Positions 12,605 through 25,390 of a stretch of DNA of 64,000 bases are shown here, piece by piece. A program made the translations under genes and the position numbers. Under the pieces are notes generated by a model. It had not been told where the DNA came from, searched no databases, and worked only from the letters and a program-made list of their open reading frames with translations. Numbering within the stretch: position 1 is the first letter of the stretch; the number at the start of each line of letters is the position of its first letter. The stretch lies in contig FMBT01000302.1 in assembly GCA_900095095.1 (NCBI GenBank), positions 496,001 through 560,000 of the forward strand. The letters run 5' to 3'. The DNA is from Fragilariopsis cylindrus CCMP1102 (taxonomy: Eukaryota > Bacillariophyta > Bacillariophyceae > Bacillariales > Bacillariaceae).

Positions 12605-15308
12605 ATGTCGTCGGAAACTGAAGTCATCACCGATTCGGAATCTTCGTTGATGACTAAGGATAGTGACACAATGTCCACACAATGATCCCCGAGACCTTCT
12701 ACTACTACAAACAGCAGCCGCAGTAGCCGTAGCAGCAGACAATATGGGTGGTCATATTACTTCGGCTACTGCTGCCGTTCGTTCGGTGTATTTAGCAGCA
12801 GGGATCCACCATCATGTCACGAGTGAAGATTTCGATGTTTTACCACGACGTTTCCAAGCCGGATCAGCGAAAAGCACGCATCAGTTGGTTCGGGAGTTTA
12901 TGCATTGCCGGTATTGGGATGTTTGTGGAAGCCTATGTGATCATTACGACCGGGCAATTAAAAACTATATGGCATGCCTCCTATCCCACATGTTGGGACG
13001 GCATGAACGAACAAGAATGTCCCGACAGTATCCTTTGTTGTGGATTATTTCCCAATACACCAGTCGATACCACCACCGGTGAATGTGCTATTATGAATCC
13101 CACACAATATGATGTCTGTGATGCGACGACCGGTGCATACGACCCTTCGATGTTATGTTCGGAAGGGATCTTAAATAGTATTAGTTATACTGAATTTGCT
13201 GGACTGATGATCGGCATGATGTCCTTTGGATTTATCGGTGATTGGATGGGTCTGAAAAATGCGGTACGTATATTAATGGATTGTTTGTATCGAATGCTGT
13301 ATGTATCATCTATTATCTTTTCTCGATGCTTCAATCCCTGTTTTCGAAATTGTTAGACTGTACCCGAATACGAATACGAACACGAACAATGAATTTACTT
13401 CTTTATATGTTCTCCTCTTTTATTGTATTTATTCTTCAAACACACAACACAACACAACACAACACAGGGTGTATTGGCGGCGTTGTTGGGTGTCATTGGT
13501 GTTATTGTTATGACGTTTATGGATTCAACGGATTTGAATACACAATTCTTAATTTATGCCATATTCTTTGGTGTATTTGGAATGGGGGTTGGTGGGGAAT
13601 ATCCGTTAACAGCAATGTCGGCATCACAACATCATTCAGAAACGATGGAAGAAGCGGCAATGGAGGACGACGAACGACGTAAATCCCGTTGTTTGGTACG
13701 TTCTGTTATGTTATGTTATATTATCATTACCATTATTAGACTACTGTACTGCATTGCTTGTTTTATGTTCGTTCAACTCAAATGTTTTCGTCCGTCTCGT
13801 ATTGGTAATCCTTTATATTCTTCTTCTATTTCTCTCTGGCATGTGTTGGATTGTATTATACAAATGCATAGCGTGATAAGGAACGTACCGCGAGACGTGG
13901 TGAAACTATTGGGATCGTTTTTTCAATGCAGGGTATAGGTGCCGTGGTTGGGTCTTTTTTTCTGATCGTTTTGATTTACTTCTCAGATCAATCCTATACA
14001 GAATGTGACCTACCGGGTAGTGACAGTGAAGGAGTTAATCCGGTAGGGCTCAATACAGTATGGAGATCGTTCCTATTTATTGGATTAATCTTCCATACTA
14101 TGGTCTTGTTATACCGATGGTTGATCTTGGAAGAGAATGAGGAAGGGATCAAAAAGTTGAAACAACGGAAAGCGAAACGTGAAAAAAAATTAACGTTGCG
14201 TGCCATATTTGATTTTTACGGCACCCGTGTCGTTGGTACAGCCGGATGCTGGTTTTTGTGGGATGTGGCATTTTATGGATTGAAATTATTTAGTGGTAAG
14301 TACAGTACAAAAACTCACAAACCGGAAAGAAATAGAGAAAAGAAATAGTTGAAACACATTACTGTACTGTATTATCTAACGCACGCATGCTCTGTTACAT
14401 AATTGTTGTAGGCCCAATCTTTGATGCTATCAATCCCGAGGGTGGACTACTAGTCAACAACGGATTCTTGTTGCTCAATAACCTACTCGCCTTGATCGGA
14501 TATTATGGCTGTTCGATGATTATCGACAATCCCAAAGTTGGAAGGATGAAGGTACAATTAGTGTTCTTCATCTTGGTCAGTATTGTCTTTTTAATATTGT
14601 CGTTCCTGTTTACGAGTTTGCCACCGGGGATACTTATCACGTTGTACTTTCTGTCGAGTATCCTTGGGCAGTTTGTGAACGTCACGACGTACGTGATGGC
14701 AGCGGAAACATACCCATCCGAATTGAGAGGTACTCTTCATGGATTATCAGCCTTCACAGGAAAGGCTGGTGCGTTGATTGCGACCATTGTGTTCGGTTAT
14801 TGTTCCACCGAGACAATTTTTCTAATTTGTGGTATTTCCGGGCTGGTAAGTTTATTACGAAAAGTATATATTATACAAAATGAACAGTAGGATACTTGTA
14901 CTACAAAGGGTAACTTTTATCCTTCCCACACACCCAAAAGCCAACAACCCCGAAAAACAAGAAACTCATTTCGTTTTCATTTTTCCTTTCGTTTGCTTTC
15001 TTCGACTTTCAAAAAAATAGATCGGATCTGTACTGACGTTACTGTTTTCTGCCGATATGACCCACGTGAGTTTTGCTGAACATGATGCACAGTTGGAACT
15101 TTTCCTTGAGGGTCGTCTTGATCAGTACAAGGGTAAATTGAACGAACCGAAGCATTTATCATTATTTGAACGGATGACCGGAAAGCATGGTGAATACGAT
15201 CCGAATTGGGCCGGCAAGTTTGTTACCAAGGAAAGGGAACTATTCGATAATAGTGTAGGAGAAAGAGTCGAAGAGGAAAGCGAACTAAACGATGGTTGTT
15301 CACATTAA
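12605..15308 (+). CDS. MFS phosphate-type transporter, five exons
   Basis: Plasma-membrane major facilitator of the PHT1/PHO84-like phosphate:H+ symporter type. Exons 12814-13263, 13468-13695, 13872-14295, 14412-14845 and 15021-15308 join in frame through GT-AG introns (204, 176, 116 and 175 bp) to about 607 residues. Typical features are AGIGMFVEAYVIITTG in TM1, FGFIGDWMGLK in the TM2-3 loop, GVGGEYPL in TM4, a central charged loop of Lys/Arg/Glu (KKLKQRKAKREKK), and AAETYPSELRGT before the last helices. The N-terminus is unsettled: ATG at 12605 (MSSETEVITDSESS) soon meets a stop, another frame from 12663 reads EDFDVLPRRFQAG, and the core frame has an ATG at 12814. One or two indels near 12680-12850 probably separate these. 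Phosphate as substrate is inferred by family likeness only. Confidence 0.85.
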
Positions 15309-15489
15309 CTTATCTACTAGTATTTGGTGGGTTTTCCTGAGAACTAACTTAGTGTTTTTAATTAACTATTTTTTAATCCCTAAAAGTGTAACTGGTATAA
15401 TTAATAATCACCCCCAAATTTGCATAGAGGGGGCCCAAATAAAATGAATTTGGGGACAAAATATTTCATACAAAAATATTGTTTATGTA
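15309..15489. other. 3' flank of the transporter
   Basis: AT-rich 3' region leading into the repeat block; nothing else seen. Confidence 0.4.
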
Positions 15490-16165
15490 CTACACTAGTA
15501 CTATTTGAAAGGGTTGCAGAGGACGGCACCAAGTGCACTAACATCCACATGGTATACTCAACAGTGTGTTGGCATCCTACAACTTTTCTCTTCCTGTGGT
15601 TGCGGAATAAAATTCATTACACTTTTATGGCAGGCACACAAAAATAACAGGATTTTTGATCAGTAATAAACCTCAAAATATCTCATTTGAAAGGGTTGCA
15701 GAGGACAACAACAAATAGGCTGGTTGCACTAACATCAACATTGTGTACTAAAATATTGTATTTGTCTCCTATAACTTTTCCTTTTATGTGGTTGAGGAAT
15801 AAAATTCATTTCACTTTTGTGGCAAGCAAAAAAAAAAACAAGATTTTCAATCAAAATGAACCACAAAATATCTCATTTGAAAGGGTTGCAGAGGACAACA
15901 CCAGCTGGGTCAGGTGCAGAACCTTTCACATAGTATACTAGAACATTGTGTTTGTCTCCTACCACTTTTCTATTCCTGTGGTTGAGGAATAAAATTCATT
16001 TCACTTTTGTGGCAGGCACACACAAAAAAACATGATTTTGGATCAGAATTAATGAACAACAAAAATTCTCATTTGAAACGGTTATAGAGGACAACGCCAG
16101 ATGAGCCAGGTGAAGAAACATCCACATAGTGTACTTGAACATTGTGTTTGCCTTCTACCATCCCT
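15490..16165. repeat. Degenerate ~190 bp tandem repeat, about four copies
   Basis: The motif tttgaaagggttgcagagg recurs at about 15504, 15686, 15876 and, diverged, 16072, giving spacings of 182, 190 and 196 bp. Each unit also carries ttcctgtggttg, gaataaaattcatt and acttttgtggca blocks in the same order. The fourth copy fades after about 16160. Copies differ by many substitutions, so the array is old. Reading frames through it (FERVAED-like) are open only in patches and look incidental. CpG is almost absent. Confidence 0.85.
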
Positions 16166-19063
16166 GGTGGTTCATCATCACTTGACTAAAGTAATTCTGA
16201 TTGGCATGATTTTTATCTCACAAATTCTCCAGTGGAGTTTGGTTACTGGAATATTAAACAACTTTGAATAGTAAGATGAATGACTTCTCCTTAGGTTCTA
16301 GAACCAGTATGGTGCACCAAAATACCACCTAGTCCCATCTCATACCCATAGGGGATGAACTAAGGGTCATGATCTCCCATACTTACCTTATCTTATGCTT
16401 GCCTCCAGAACACAAAAACATTGCATTTTGGCCAACATGTCATATTTCCATGCCCAAAAGTGTCATTCAGAAACCATGGTTTGAACACCCAGATACCTTC
16501 CATATATGCGTATGGTTGAAATACACCAACAATACTTGGAACATTTGCCATATTGGTGGTGAGGTGGGGTGGGGAACAATAGAATAGACATAGAATAGCC
16601 CAAAATGCACACATTACAAAAATATTTGAGATGCTACCACCCCCATACCATGTAATCTGAGTCCCAAATAAAATAGCTAGGCATCATCCTAACTCATAAA
16701 GGTTTTTGATTATATCATTGCTTAAGTAACCATACAGTTATCTGGGGTCACTGGTCAAAACCCACAGCTATTAAAACACACAATTTCTCTCTCTAAATGC
16801 CAAGCGCGCGTCTAATCAAGGCCATGATGCACCATCAATACAAAACTAATAACCTTGAAAGATTATAAGAAGCTCAACATTATACCTATGGGTACAAGGT
16901 CTAACTATTGCTTAGGGCTGTAGGGAGGTTAGGAAGGTGTCAGGGTGTGCTAAGCCCCAAAAGGGTCATTTAGGCCCCAAATCAGATTTTTTCCCATTAG
17001 CGCCCCAATCAGCATGGTCCTGCCCATAGCTTGCCAAGTTTATATTGCATTTGGTGAATATGGTCAACCCCATGTGCTTACTTTGGGACAATTTATCCTT
17101 TTGAGTGTGTACTAGGTCCCCCCCCCCCCCATGTGCTATTTTCCCATGTCCTAGGCTGCATCACACCTTTTACCACCTTCAACATATAAAGCTCAGATTA
17201 TACCATCTGATTGCAAATTTATACATGCTAGGATGGGATAGAATGCCAGAAAGTGGAGTGGTACAGGTAGCACGTACCACAGGACATGATTTAGTTTTTT
17301 TGCTTTGTTTAAGATAAAACTAAAAAAGTACAAGTCTGTCATTTGAATAGAAATTAAAGTGTTTCTAAGTAATTACTTTTTTTTGCTTAAAAGTCACATT
17401 GTTTTTAATTAATTAAAAAAGCCTGAAAAAGTAAAAATGTGTTCAAAAACGTGTAAAGTTAAAGTGTTTTGCCTGTAAATGAGAACACATCATACCGAGA
17501 ACACTGAAATGAGAAGTGTAACACTGAATGAGAAGTGTTGTTCTGTCCCACATTATGATGAACAATTGCATACGGAAAAGAACACAATTTTATTTGTCGT
17601 GAAGAACAATAGTGTAAAACAGAAATAACACAATGTATAAGAACCAAAGGTTCACAACTTAGGAATAATGTATATGAAAAGGTAAAATAAGGAAACAAAG
17701 CTAAAGAGAAACATACATTCTATAGAAATAGGTAATCACAAAGTACTTGTAAATGGATCATTCCAACATATTATTATGATAGACGGTTAAAGCAGGGTTT
17801 GAAGCAAGTTACTAACAAGACAAGTTAGTATCGGCAGAGATAAAAGGTACAGAAGAAGAAGAAATACAAGGAAGCAAAGACAGCAAAGAATCTAGCTTAG
17901 AAGAACAAGTTTTAGAAACACGACTGATTGAAGAAGAAAGATTGCCTAAGTAATCAGCTATTAACCAGCAATAACAACAGTTGTGACAACCAAGAAGAAG
18001 ATAATCAAAGAGGAAGAAGACGACTACAATTTCTGTGGAGAAGACGATATGTCAGAAGGATATACAAAGAACATTCCTACGATCAAGGCAGGAATATCAG
18101 TGGTAGAGGTTGCTGTAACTTAGGAAGTATCTTTGAAAAGTGTATCAGCTATAAAGAACTATTTAATTAGAATTCTATTCAGAAACAAAGCATGCAAGCT
18201 TACCAAGCAAGGAAGGCAGTGGTATGTCTGATGAAGAGAAAGATTCCCTGAAGAGACATACATCTACTTAGTATTTCAATAATAACAACTATAGCATGTC
18301 AAAGTAATATTACAACAATTATGAGTTATGTTGAAGAAAATAAACATGCTACTGGCTGGCCGTCAGGACAAATGCATCTCATTGTAATTGATATCTATGT
18401 AAGACACAAGGATTCAGGAGTAGGAATGTCTGACTCACATGCAAGGCTTGAACAGAAGAAACTGTTAAGAGAAATGGAACGTCATATAATATGAAATTTG
18501 CGTGCAGAATTACTTCCATGCTTCTTCCAGACATGCCTGTTTTGTGAAGAGACAGATAGGGAGATAGATCATTTTTTGTTCTGTTTTTGTTTCATTCCAT
18601 TCCATTCACAGACATAGACATAGACATAGATTCATTGAAATAAATTGAATTGATTTTGTACAAGAAGTTTTTATTTAAAATGAACCGCTTTTGTTCGGCA
18701 TTGTTTTTAGATAAATGTGATGACCAGCAGTCTAGAAATGGCTGCAAATCATTGCTGTTTTGATATCAATAATACTGTTATCATACCACACTGACAAAGA
18801 TGTGATTGTTGTCATTGCTGGTATAATATTATTGATATGTAATATTGATGATAGGATTAGGTTTGAGCGCAATTCATCACCACCACTTGCTTCTTTGTAT
18901 TGATGGCTACATGCTCCAGGTGCTAAGTCTGAACATCCATATCAGGAACTTTTTTGCAGCTTTCCTCAGTAGTGAACTGAGTTAATCCTCCTGCTCCAGA
19001 AAAAGTACTTCTTTCAGAATCAGGATGGGTGTCATGTCACCTTCATTGTACCCTTCCCAATCA
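16166..19063. other. CpG-poor, gene-free repeat-like block
   Basis: No intact gene is seen over nearly 3 kb. CpG dinucleotides are very rare up to about 17.3 kb compared with flanking genes, as expected of methylated and deaminated repeats. A C13 run lies at 17118-17130. Between about 17870 and 18500 plus-strand frames look like decayed coding sequence, for example EEEERLPK-like, then an acidic patch, then a segment reading ENKHATGWPSGQMHL, broken by stops and frame changes. I could not assign it to any family. A tandem acatagacatagacatag tract lies near 18610. Confidence 0.55.
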
Positions 19064-19245
19064 ATAGTGGGAGTATTGAATGTGTCCATCATCCTAGAAC
19101 CAATTGACATAGTCATCATGAGTAGTAGGATATTGTTCTTCAAAGATCCCAGTTGGCATGGGACCATAATCATGGCAGAAATAGATGATGCAGCTAATCT
19201 TTTTGATGATTTATGCTTAGTACACCATCCATACTGCCACTCCGT
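19064..19245. repeat. ~185 bp direct repeat, copy 1
   Basis: Nearly identical in the same orientation to 20570-20755, differing by scattered single-base substitutions and small indels. The minus strand of both copies reads a similar peptide containing MIMVPCQLG, suggesting the repeat derives from a coding element or gene family member. No terminal repeats or target duplications could be made out. Confidence 0.85.
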
Positions 19246-20569
19246 TCATCGTCAATTATTGTATATGCATATGTTACGTACGTACGTACGTGCATTACAT
19301 ACTTGATATTGAACATGAAAGCTATGATCAGTTTGAATTGTTCACTCCAATAACTCTGCACACAGTCGCTAGTAGATAAATCTCGCTTTCATTGGCTGTT
19401 CTCTAAGGCCGCGTGCTAACAGTCGAAAATATGAAAATACATCGTACTTTAGAAAAACATCATAGTCCTACACGCCCGTGTCATATGGATACACGTGGCA
19501 GTCGAAACTACACCGTGGAAGTCAAAACGATCCCGTAACTTACTAATAATTTTTGATATTGCATCGATACAATCGAAAATCTAAGAAGAAGAACTGCAAT
19601 TCCTAAGCACGACTTAATTTGTCATGCAATGTGTAGAATTAGTGAGGCTATGGATGTTTTCACACTGTAAAAGTACAAGTACTTGTACAATAGAAAACAA
19701 AGCTCTCGAACAGAGATTCCCATACAAAAATTTAAGGTTTTCGATTATATACATCTATCATCGTAATCCACATATCTATCATAAAAACAAAGCTAAGGAA
19801 TCGAACCAATTTGTCGTTGGAATTTCGTTCATTTAAGAAGATTCACGGTATTCGCTTTCAATTTTTTCACCCTTTTTTTTCTTTCGAACCGGAAACAAGA
19901 AAAACTAAACTTTGATCATGACTTCTTATTTCGGCTGTACTTGAAATCATTACGTTTGATACGAAGCAAAAAGGCTGTGTCATGGAGTTTCATTTGGGTG
20001 CTGATGACGATTTAGTGAATGGTATTATCCTCGGACGCACAACGGGGTTTAGGATCAACAATTACTAAAGTTGTTTCAGGTGAAATTAAGGCAGAAAATA
20101 CTTTTTACTTTCAGGCATCACAACCGATTCCGTTACACAAACTTCTTCATATGTTCAGAACTAGAGAATATAAACTTAATTCCGTGATTCCGGTGGGTGT
20201 TGAAAATGGCGAGAAATATATATTTAGTATGCCAGCAGCAGCGATGGAATCATGTAATGTAATGTAATGGAAGACAAATATATAGAATTAAGATCAAATT
20301 ATATACTGTATCAATATTAATGAATAATACATAATAGAAAAAATGACAATATGCCTCTTCTTTTTCATTGTGACTATCGTTGGCACTTCATACATCTAAT
20401 TTACCTTTTTGGTGAAACTATTTTCGTACAAACGACAAGATTTTTTCGTGAAATATCGTGGACACTCACTTATTTGACTATTTCTGAACCTACGTACACG
20501 ATGATAGTATGTATGACAGTAACGGTTCAAATTGCGTAGCCTTCTTAACCTAGCAAGGTACGTAACACA
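19246..20569. other. Spacer between the two direct repeats
   Basis: No intact gene. An (ACGT)n tract lies near 19275-19290. Around 19981-20267 the plus strand carries two short ORF pieces in different frames: one starts MEFHLGADDDLVNG, the next runs KVVSGEIKAENTFYFQ and ends near 20267. Together they look like a gene fragment of unknown family, confidence low. Confidence 0.4.
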
Positions 20570-20755
20570 AATAGTGGGAGTATTGAATGTGTCCATCATC
20601 CCTAGAACAATTGACATAGTCATCATGAGTAGTAGGATATTGTTCTTTCAGATATCCCAGTTGGCATGGGACCATAATCATGGCAGAAATAGATGATGCA
20701 GCTAATCTTCTTGATGATTTATGCTTAGTACAACCATCCATACTGCCACATGCAC
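20570..20755. repeat. ~185 bp direct repeat, copy 2
   Basis: Second copy of the repeat at 19064-19245. On the minus strand the flank reads CGSMDGCTKHKS ahead of the shared MIMVPCQLG segment, giving a Cys-X-X-X-X-X-Cys-X-X-His pattern that may be part of a zinc-binding motif. Function unknown. Confidence 0.85.
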
Positions 20756-20784
20756 ATACCATTGTTCATAATAATACTAGTGGT

Positions 20785-20833
20785 AGTACGCAAAAATTGT
20801 ACGAGGGTTTTGCGCGACAAAAAAGATATCAAT
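20785..20833. repeat. 49 bp shared element, copy 1
   Basis: Matches 24287-24335 at 48 of 49 positions in the same orientation. It contains the inverted pair CGCAAAA and TTTTGCG around gtac-agg. It sits about 200 bp upstream of the cytochrome b5-like gene. It may be a regulatory module or the edge of a small mobile element. Confidence 0.8.
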
Positions 20834-21036
20834 AAAGGCTTTATTGAATTTTCAGAAGTGAATTTTTGGAAATTTACTTTACTACCGGTATTATTCATTA
20901 TATTGACCATGACAGTCTAATTTTGACCATTTTACTTGCTTCTCGATAAAACTATTTATACCAGTCGAATCCTCATATTAATCCGTATAGTCTCATCTAT
21001 TTTCCCGGTTCTCCCGGACCCACTTTTTTTGAAGCA

Positions 21037-21710
21037 ATGTCGAGGATGACAAACAATAATGACAACAACGAAGAAGAAGAATATGACGAAGAATACAATA
21101 AAAAGGACAACATCAATAATTATAATTCGGGTGTCAATTTTCTAATACCCAACAGGAAAACAGTAACAGTAACAGCAACAGTTCCATCACCATCAATGAA
21201 GATGGAGACGAAGAGAAGAAAACCAGCTGTTAACATTAGAGCTCGTGGACCACAATTTAGCTTAGCAGACTGGCAACGATTAGTACATTCGGCGAAAGAT
21301 TTAGCACAACAGAAAGGGAAGACCTTTCCGTAAAGATATACCTTGGGAAGAATATCTAAACATAAGAAAGAATATGATTGTTGGATAGTATTACGTGGTG
21401 TCGTATATAATATTGGACCGTATCTACCATACCATCCTGGTGGAATGGAATTTTTCATAATGCAAAAAATATATTAGGTAATCCTGATAGTACAACGTGC
21501 TGATACATTATTTGATAAATATCATAGGTATATAAGTATTGAAGGATTAATTGGATCATTAGCAATCGGAACTGTGCTGCTGCTGCTGCTGATGATGATG
21601 ATGATGCTGCTGCTGCTACCGATGCTACTGCTGATGATGCACCACCTGCCAACAATAACAACAAAGAGGAAAATCATACATTACAAGAAAAAGAAGGCGG
21701 TCAAAAATAA
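21037..21710 (+). CDS. Cytochrome b5-like heme-binding protein (frame-broken)
   Basis: Small heme-binding electron-transfer protein of the cytochrome b5 fold. After an acidic, Asn-rich N-terminus, RGPQFSLADWQRLV and a basic helix lead into WIVLRGVVYNIG and the heme-ligating YHPGG (about 21440). A second His candidate sits in DKYHRYISIEGLIG (about 21515-21560), resembling the b5 domain of the CYB5R4 class, where FDKYHRWVN-like text follows. The tail is Ala/Asp-rich from GCTGAT repeats and ends EKEGGQK at 21708-21710. At least three frame changes occur (near 21330, 21355 and 21475-21500), so no single ORF covers the domain. Indels in the assembly or pseudogenisation are both open. No transmembrane tail is visible. 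Confidence 0.7.
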
Positions 21711-22586
21711 AATAAAATAAAAAACAACAACGATGAATTTTTATCTTCGAATTTCTTCTGGACTAGGAATCCGTAGGAGTAGTTAGTACCGGCCACTACC
21801 TCCCTCTGCCGCTAGCGTTATCGCTACCGTATCTTTCTAATTTTTACTGCCGATATAAGCATTCATGTCATTGGTAGAAAGTTCTTGCTTATGACTATTC
21901 TTTACTCACAAATTGGAAACGCAAGTCCAGATATCAGTGACTAATTTCTTTTGAAAAGAAAGCGATACCAGTTACCCAAGATCTCATCGACGAACGGCGT
22001 ATTAATTCTGATCATGAACCGTTCGAGTGGTGACTTGGTCACACTACATTACTTCAGATTGTATTTGCCAGAAATTGCTCTAATCGATACAACAAACGTT
22101 CGTTCAACTTTTTAACGAAGGGGTGGAGTTTATCATCGAGGTAACGTAACGGAATCGGACGTTGACTTTCTCATCAAAGCATATCAAGACATTTCTGTAC
22201 CCATTAAATTCATAGGTGCAGTTTCTACTGGCGACTACATTGATAGTGAAAGGTAAAGTATGAGATAGTGAAAATCATCAGTGATATATTAATAACAAAC
22301 AAGGAAAGTTTGAAAAAAACGTTTGGAGGAAGGACGAACAGGTACGTTCAACCATACAGGAGCAACACAGTAAGGAACAATGTTGCATACTAGTACGTTA
22401 GTACGCATGTAATCGCTGGTAATTTTTATTCTCAATCGAATAGTAGAATAGATGGTATAGTTCTTTTGTTATTTCATATATAGTATAACTTATTCATAGT
22501 ATTTTATTTCATACACAGTGCCATCTCAATCTTTATTGTTCCTTCTACTTATTTGTATGTATATTCTAACATTGCAACAAATATTG
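21711..22586. other. Intergenic stretch before the enolase 3' end
   Basis: No intact gene. A coding-looking patch at about 22115-22256 (+) reads NVTESDVDFLIKAYQDIS and ends at a TAA, without recognisable family or start. The remainder is AT-rich. Confidence 0.35.
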
Positions 22587-24204
<1,618 letters not shown>

Positions 24205-24286
24205 TTCTTGATTTCGATGTTGTTGCTGTATGTTTCGTTCGAGGTAAAATACGGTAAACTAATAAAATAACGTTGTTGCTGCGTGA

Positions 24287-24335
24287 AGTACGCAAAAATT
24301 GTACTAGGGTTTTGCGCGACAAAAAAGATATCAAT
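24287..24335. repeat. 49 bp shared element, copy 2
   Basis: Lies 83-131 bp upstream of the enolase start codon (gene on minus strand) and matches 20785-20833 with one mismatch. Its promoter-proximal position favours a regulatory role, but two copies alone do not prove it. Confidence 0.8.
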
Positions 24336-25390
24336 GTTGTTCTTCGAACTAAACGTGCAGTACTGTATTAAACTACCTGAGTGTACTGAAAGGTCTATGC
24401 ATACTAGTATGTGTTGCTAATAACCTAAACAAATTAAAAAGAATGAGTATGTCTTATCGAATAGTGTTGTCATTCGACCCAAATAAGATGGTGGCGCATG
24501 GACTTATTGGTAGTAGGAAGGCTATATCATTTTCAATCCAACTTGAACCAAGCTTTGAATCCATCTATAAGTGAAGCGCATGCCCCTGGTAGCGCGATAC
24601 GTGAAGTAGATGGACCGTATGTCATTTTATTTGAGAAACTACTGTACTGTATGGCAGCGAAAAGAAGTAAGATACGTGAAGTAGATGTACAGTACCGTAT
24701 GTCTGTTGTAGCGCGAAAATGGTAGCGCGAAATACTTCAGTAGTCGGTATTTGTGGTTCTAAGTGCAGAAACACTTTTCGAATTTTACTATCTAAATAAA
24801 TACATCGGTACTTTCTATGGTCCTATTCGTTATGAATTTTTTGTTTTTTGGTTCATTTATTTTAATTATGATTTTCATTAACAAGATAGAAAAATGAGAT
24901 AATCGTAGGAATTAAAATTATTTGAAAAAGAACAAACCCAATCAACGTAGAGGCCAATCAAAGAATTGTAGAGATTAAAATATGAAAAAGTCCAGTCCCA
25001 ATCAACGCAACGAAGATGCCAATCAAAGAATTGTAGGAATTAAAATATGAAAAAGAACTATCCCAATCAACGCAACGTAGATGCCAGTCAAAGAATCCAA
25101 TCATATTATACGGTATTTCGTTGAGAGAAGAGGATTAACGATTGAAGAGGAAAAATTATCGTTCGCCGCAAGTGAAGAAGTACTATGTAGGAAAGAGAAG
25201 ATCTTTTTTTAGTTGAAGTAAAAGCTTCACGTATCATCGTTCGTGATCGTGATAAAATCATATCACTTTTGTTGCTTCTAGCAATACATACAAAATATTA
25301 TTATTCACACCTACTGTATAATCGCACATCTATCATCTATCATCTAAATCACACACACACACACACACACACACCAAAAGTTATAACAAG
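24336..25390. other. Divergent intergenic region, enolase/solute-binding protein
   Basis: No gene. At 24590-24735 short motifs repeat: gatacgtgaagtagatg twice and tagcgcgaaa two to three times. A ~64 bp tandem repeat fills 24900-25096. A CA microsatellite lies at 25350-25374, just upstream of the next start codon. Confidence 0.5.
24900..25096. repeat. ~64 bp tandem repeat, three copies
   Basis: Units share attaaaat-tgaaaaag, cccaatcaacg and gccaatcaaagaa in order, with spacing of 63-65 bp. Copies are close but not identical, which suggests moderate age. Confidence 0.8.

Noticed and set aside
15490-16165. CRISPR-like array
   Set aside because: Units are tandem, long and degenerate with no short identical repeats separated by unique spacers; the genome is eukaryotic.
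17870-18500. Possible virus-like or transposon coding remnant
   Set aside because: Only short open pieces; no recognisable integrase, reverse transcriptase, capsid or transposase motif, so no family can be named.
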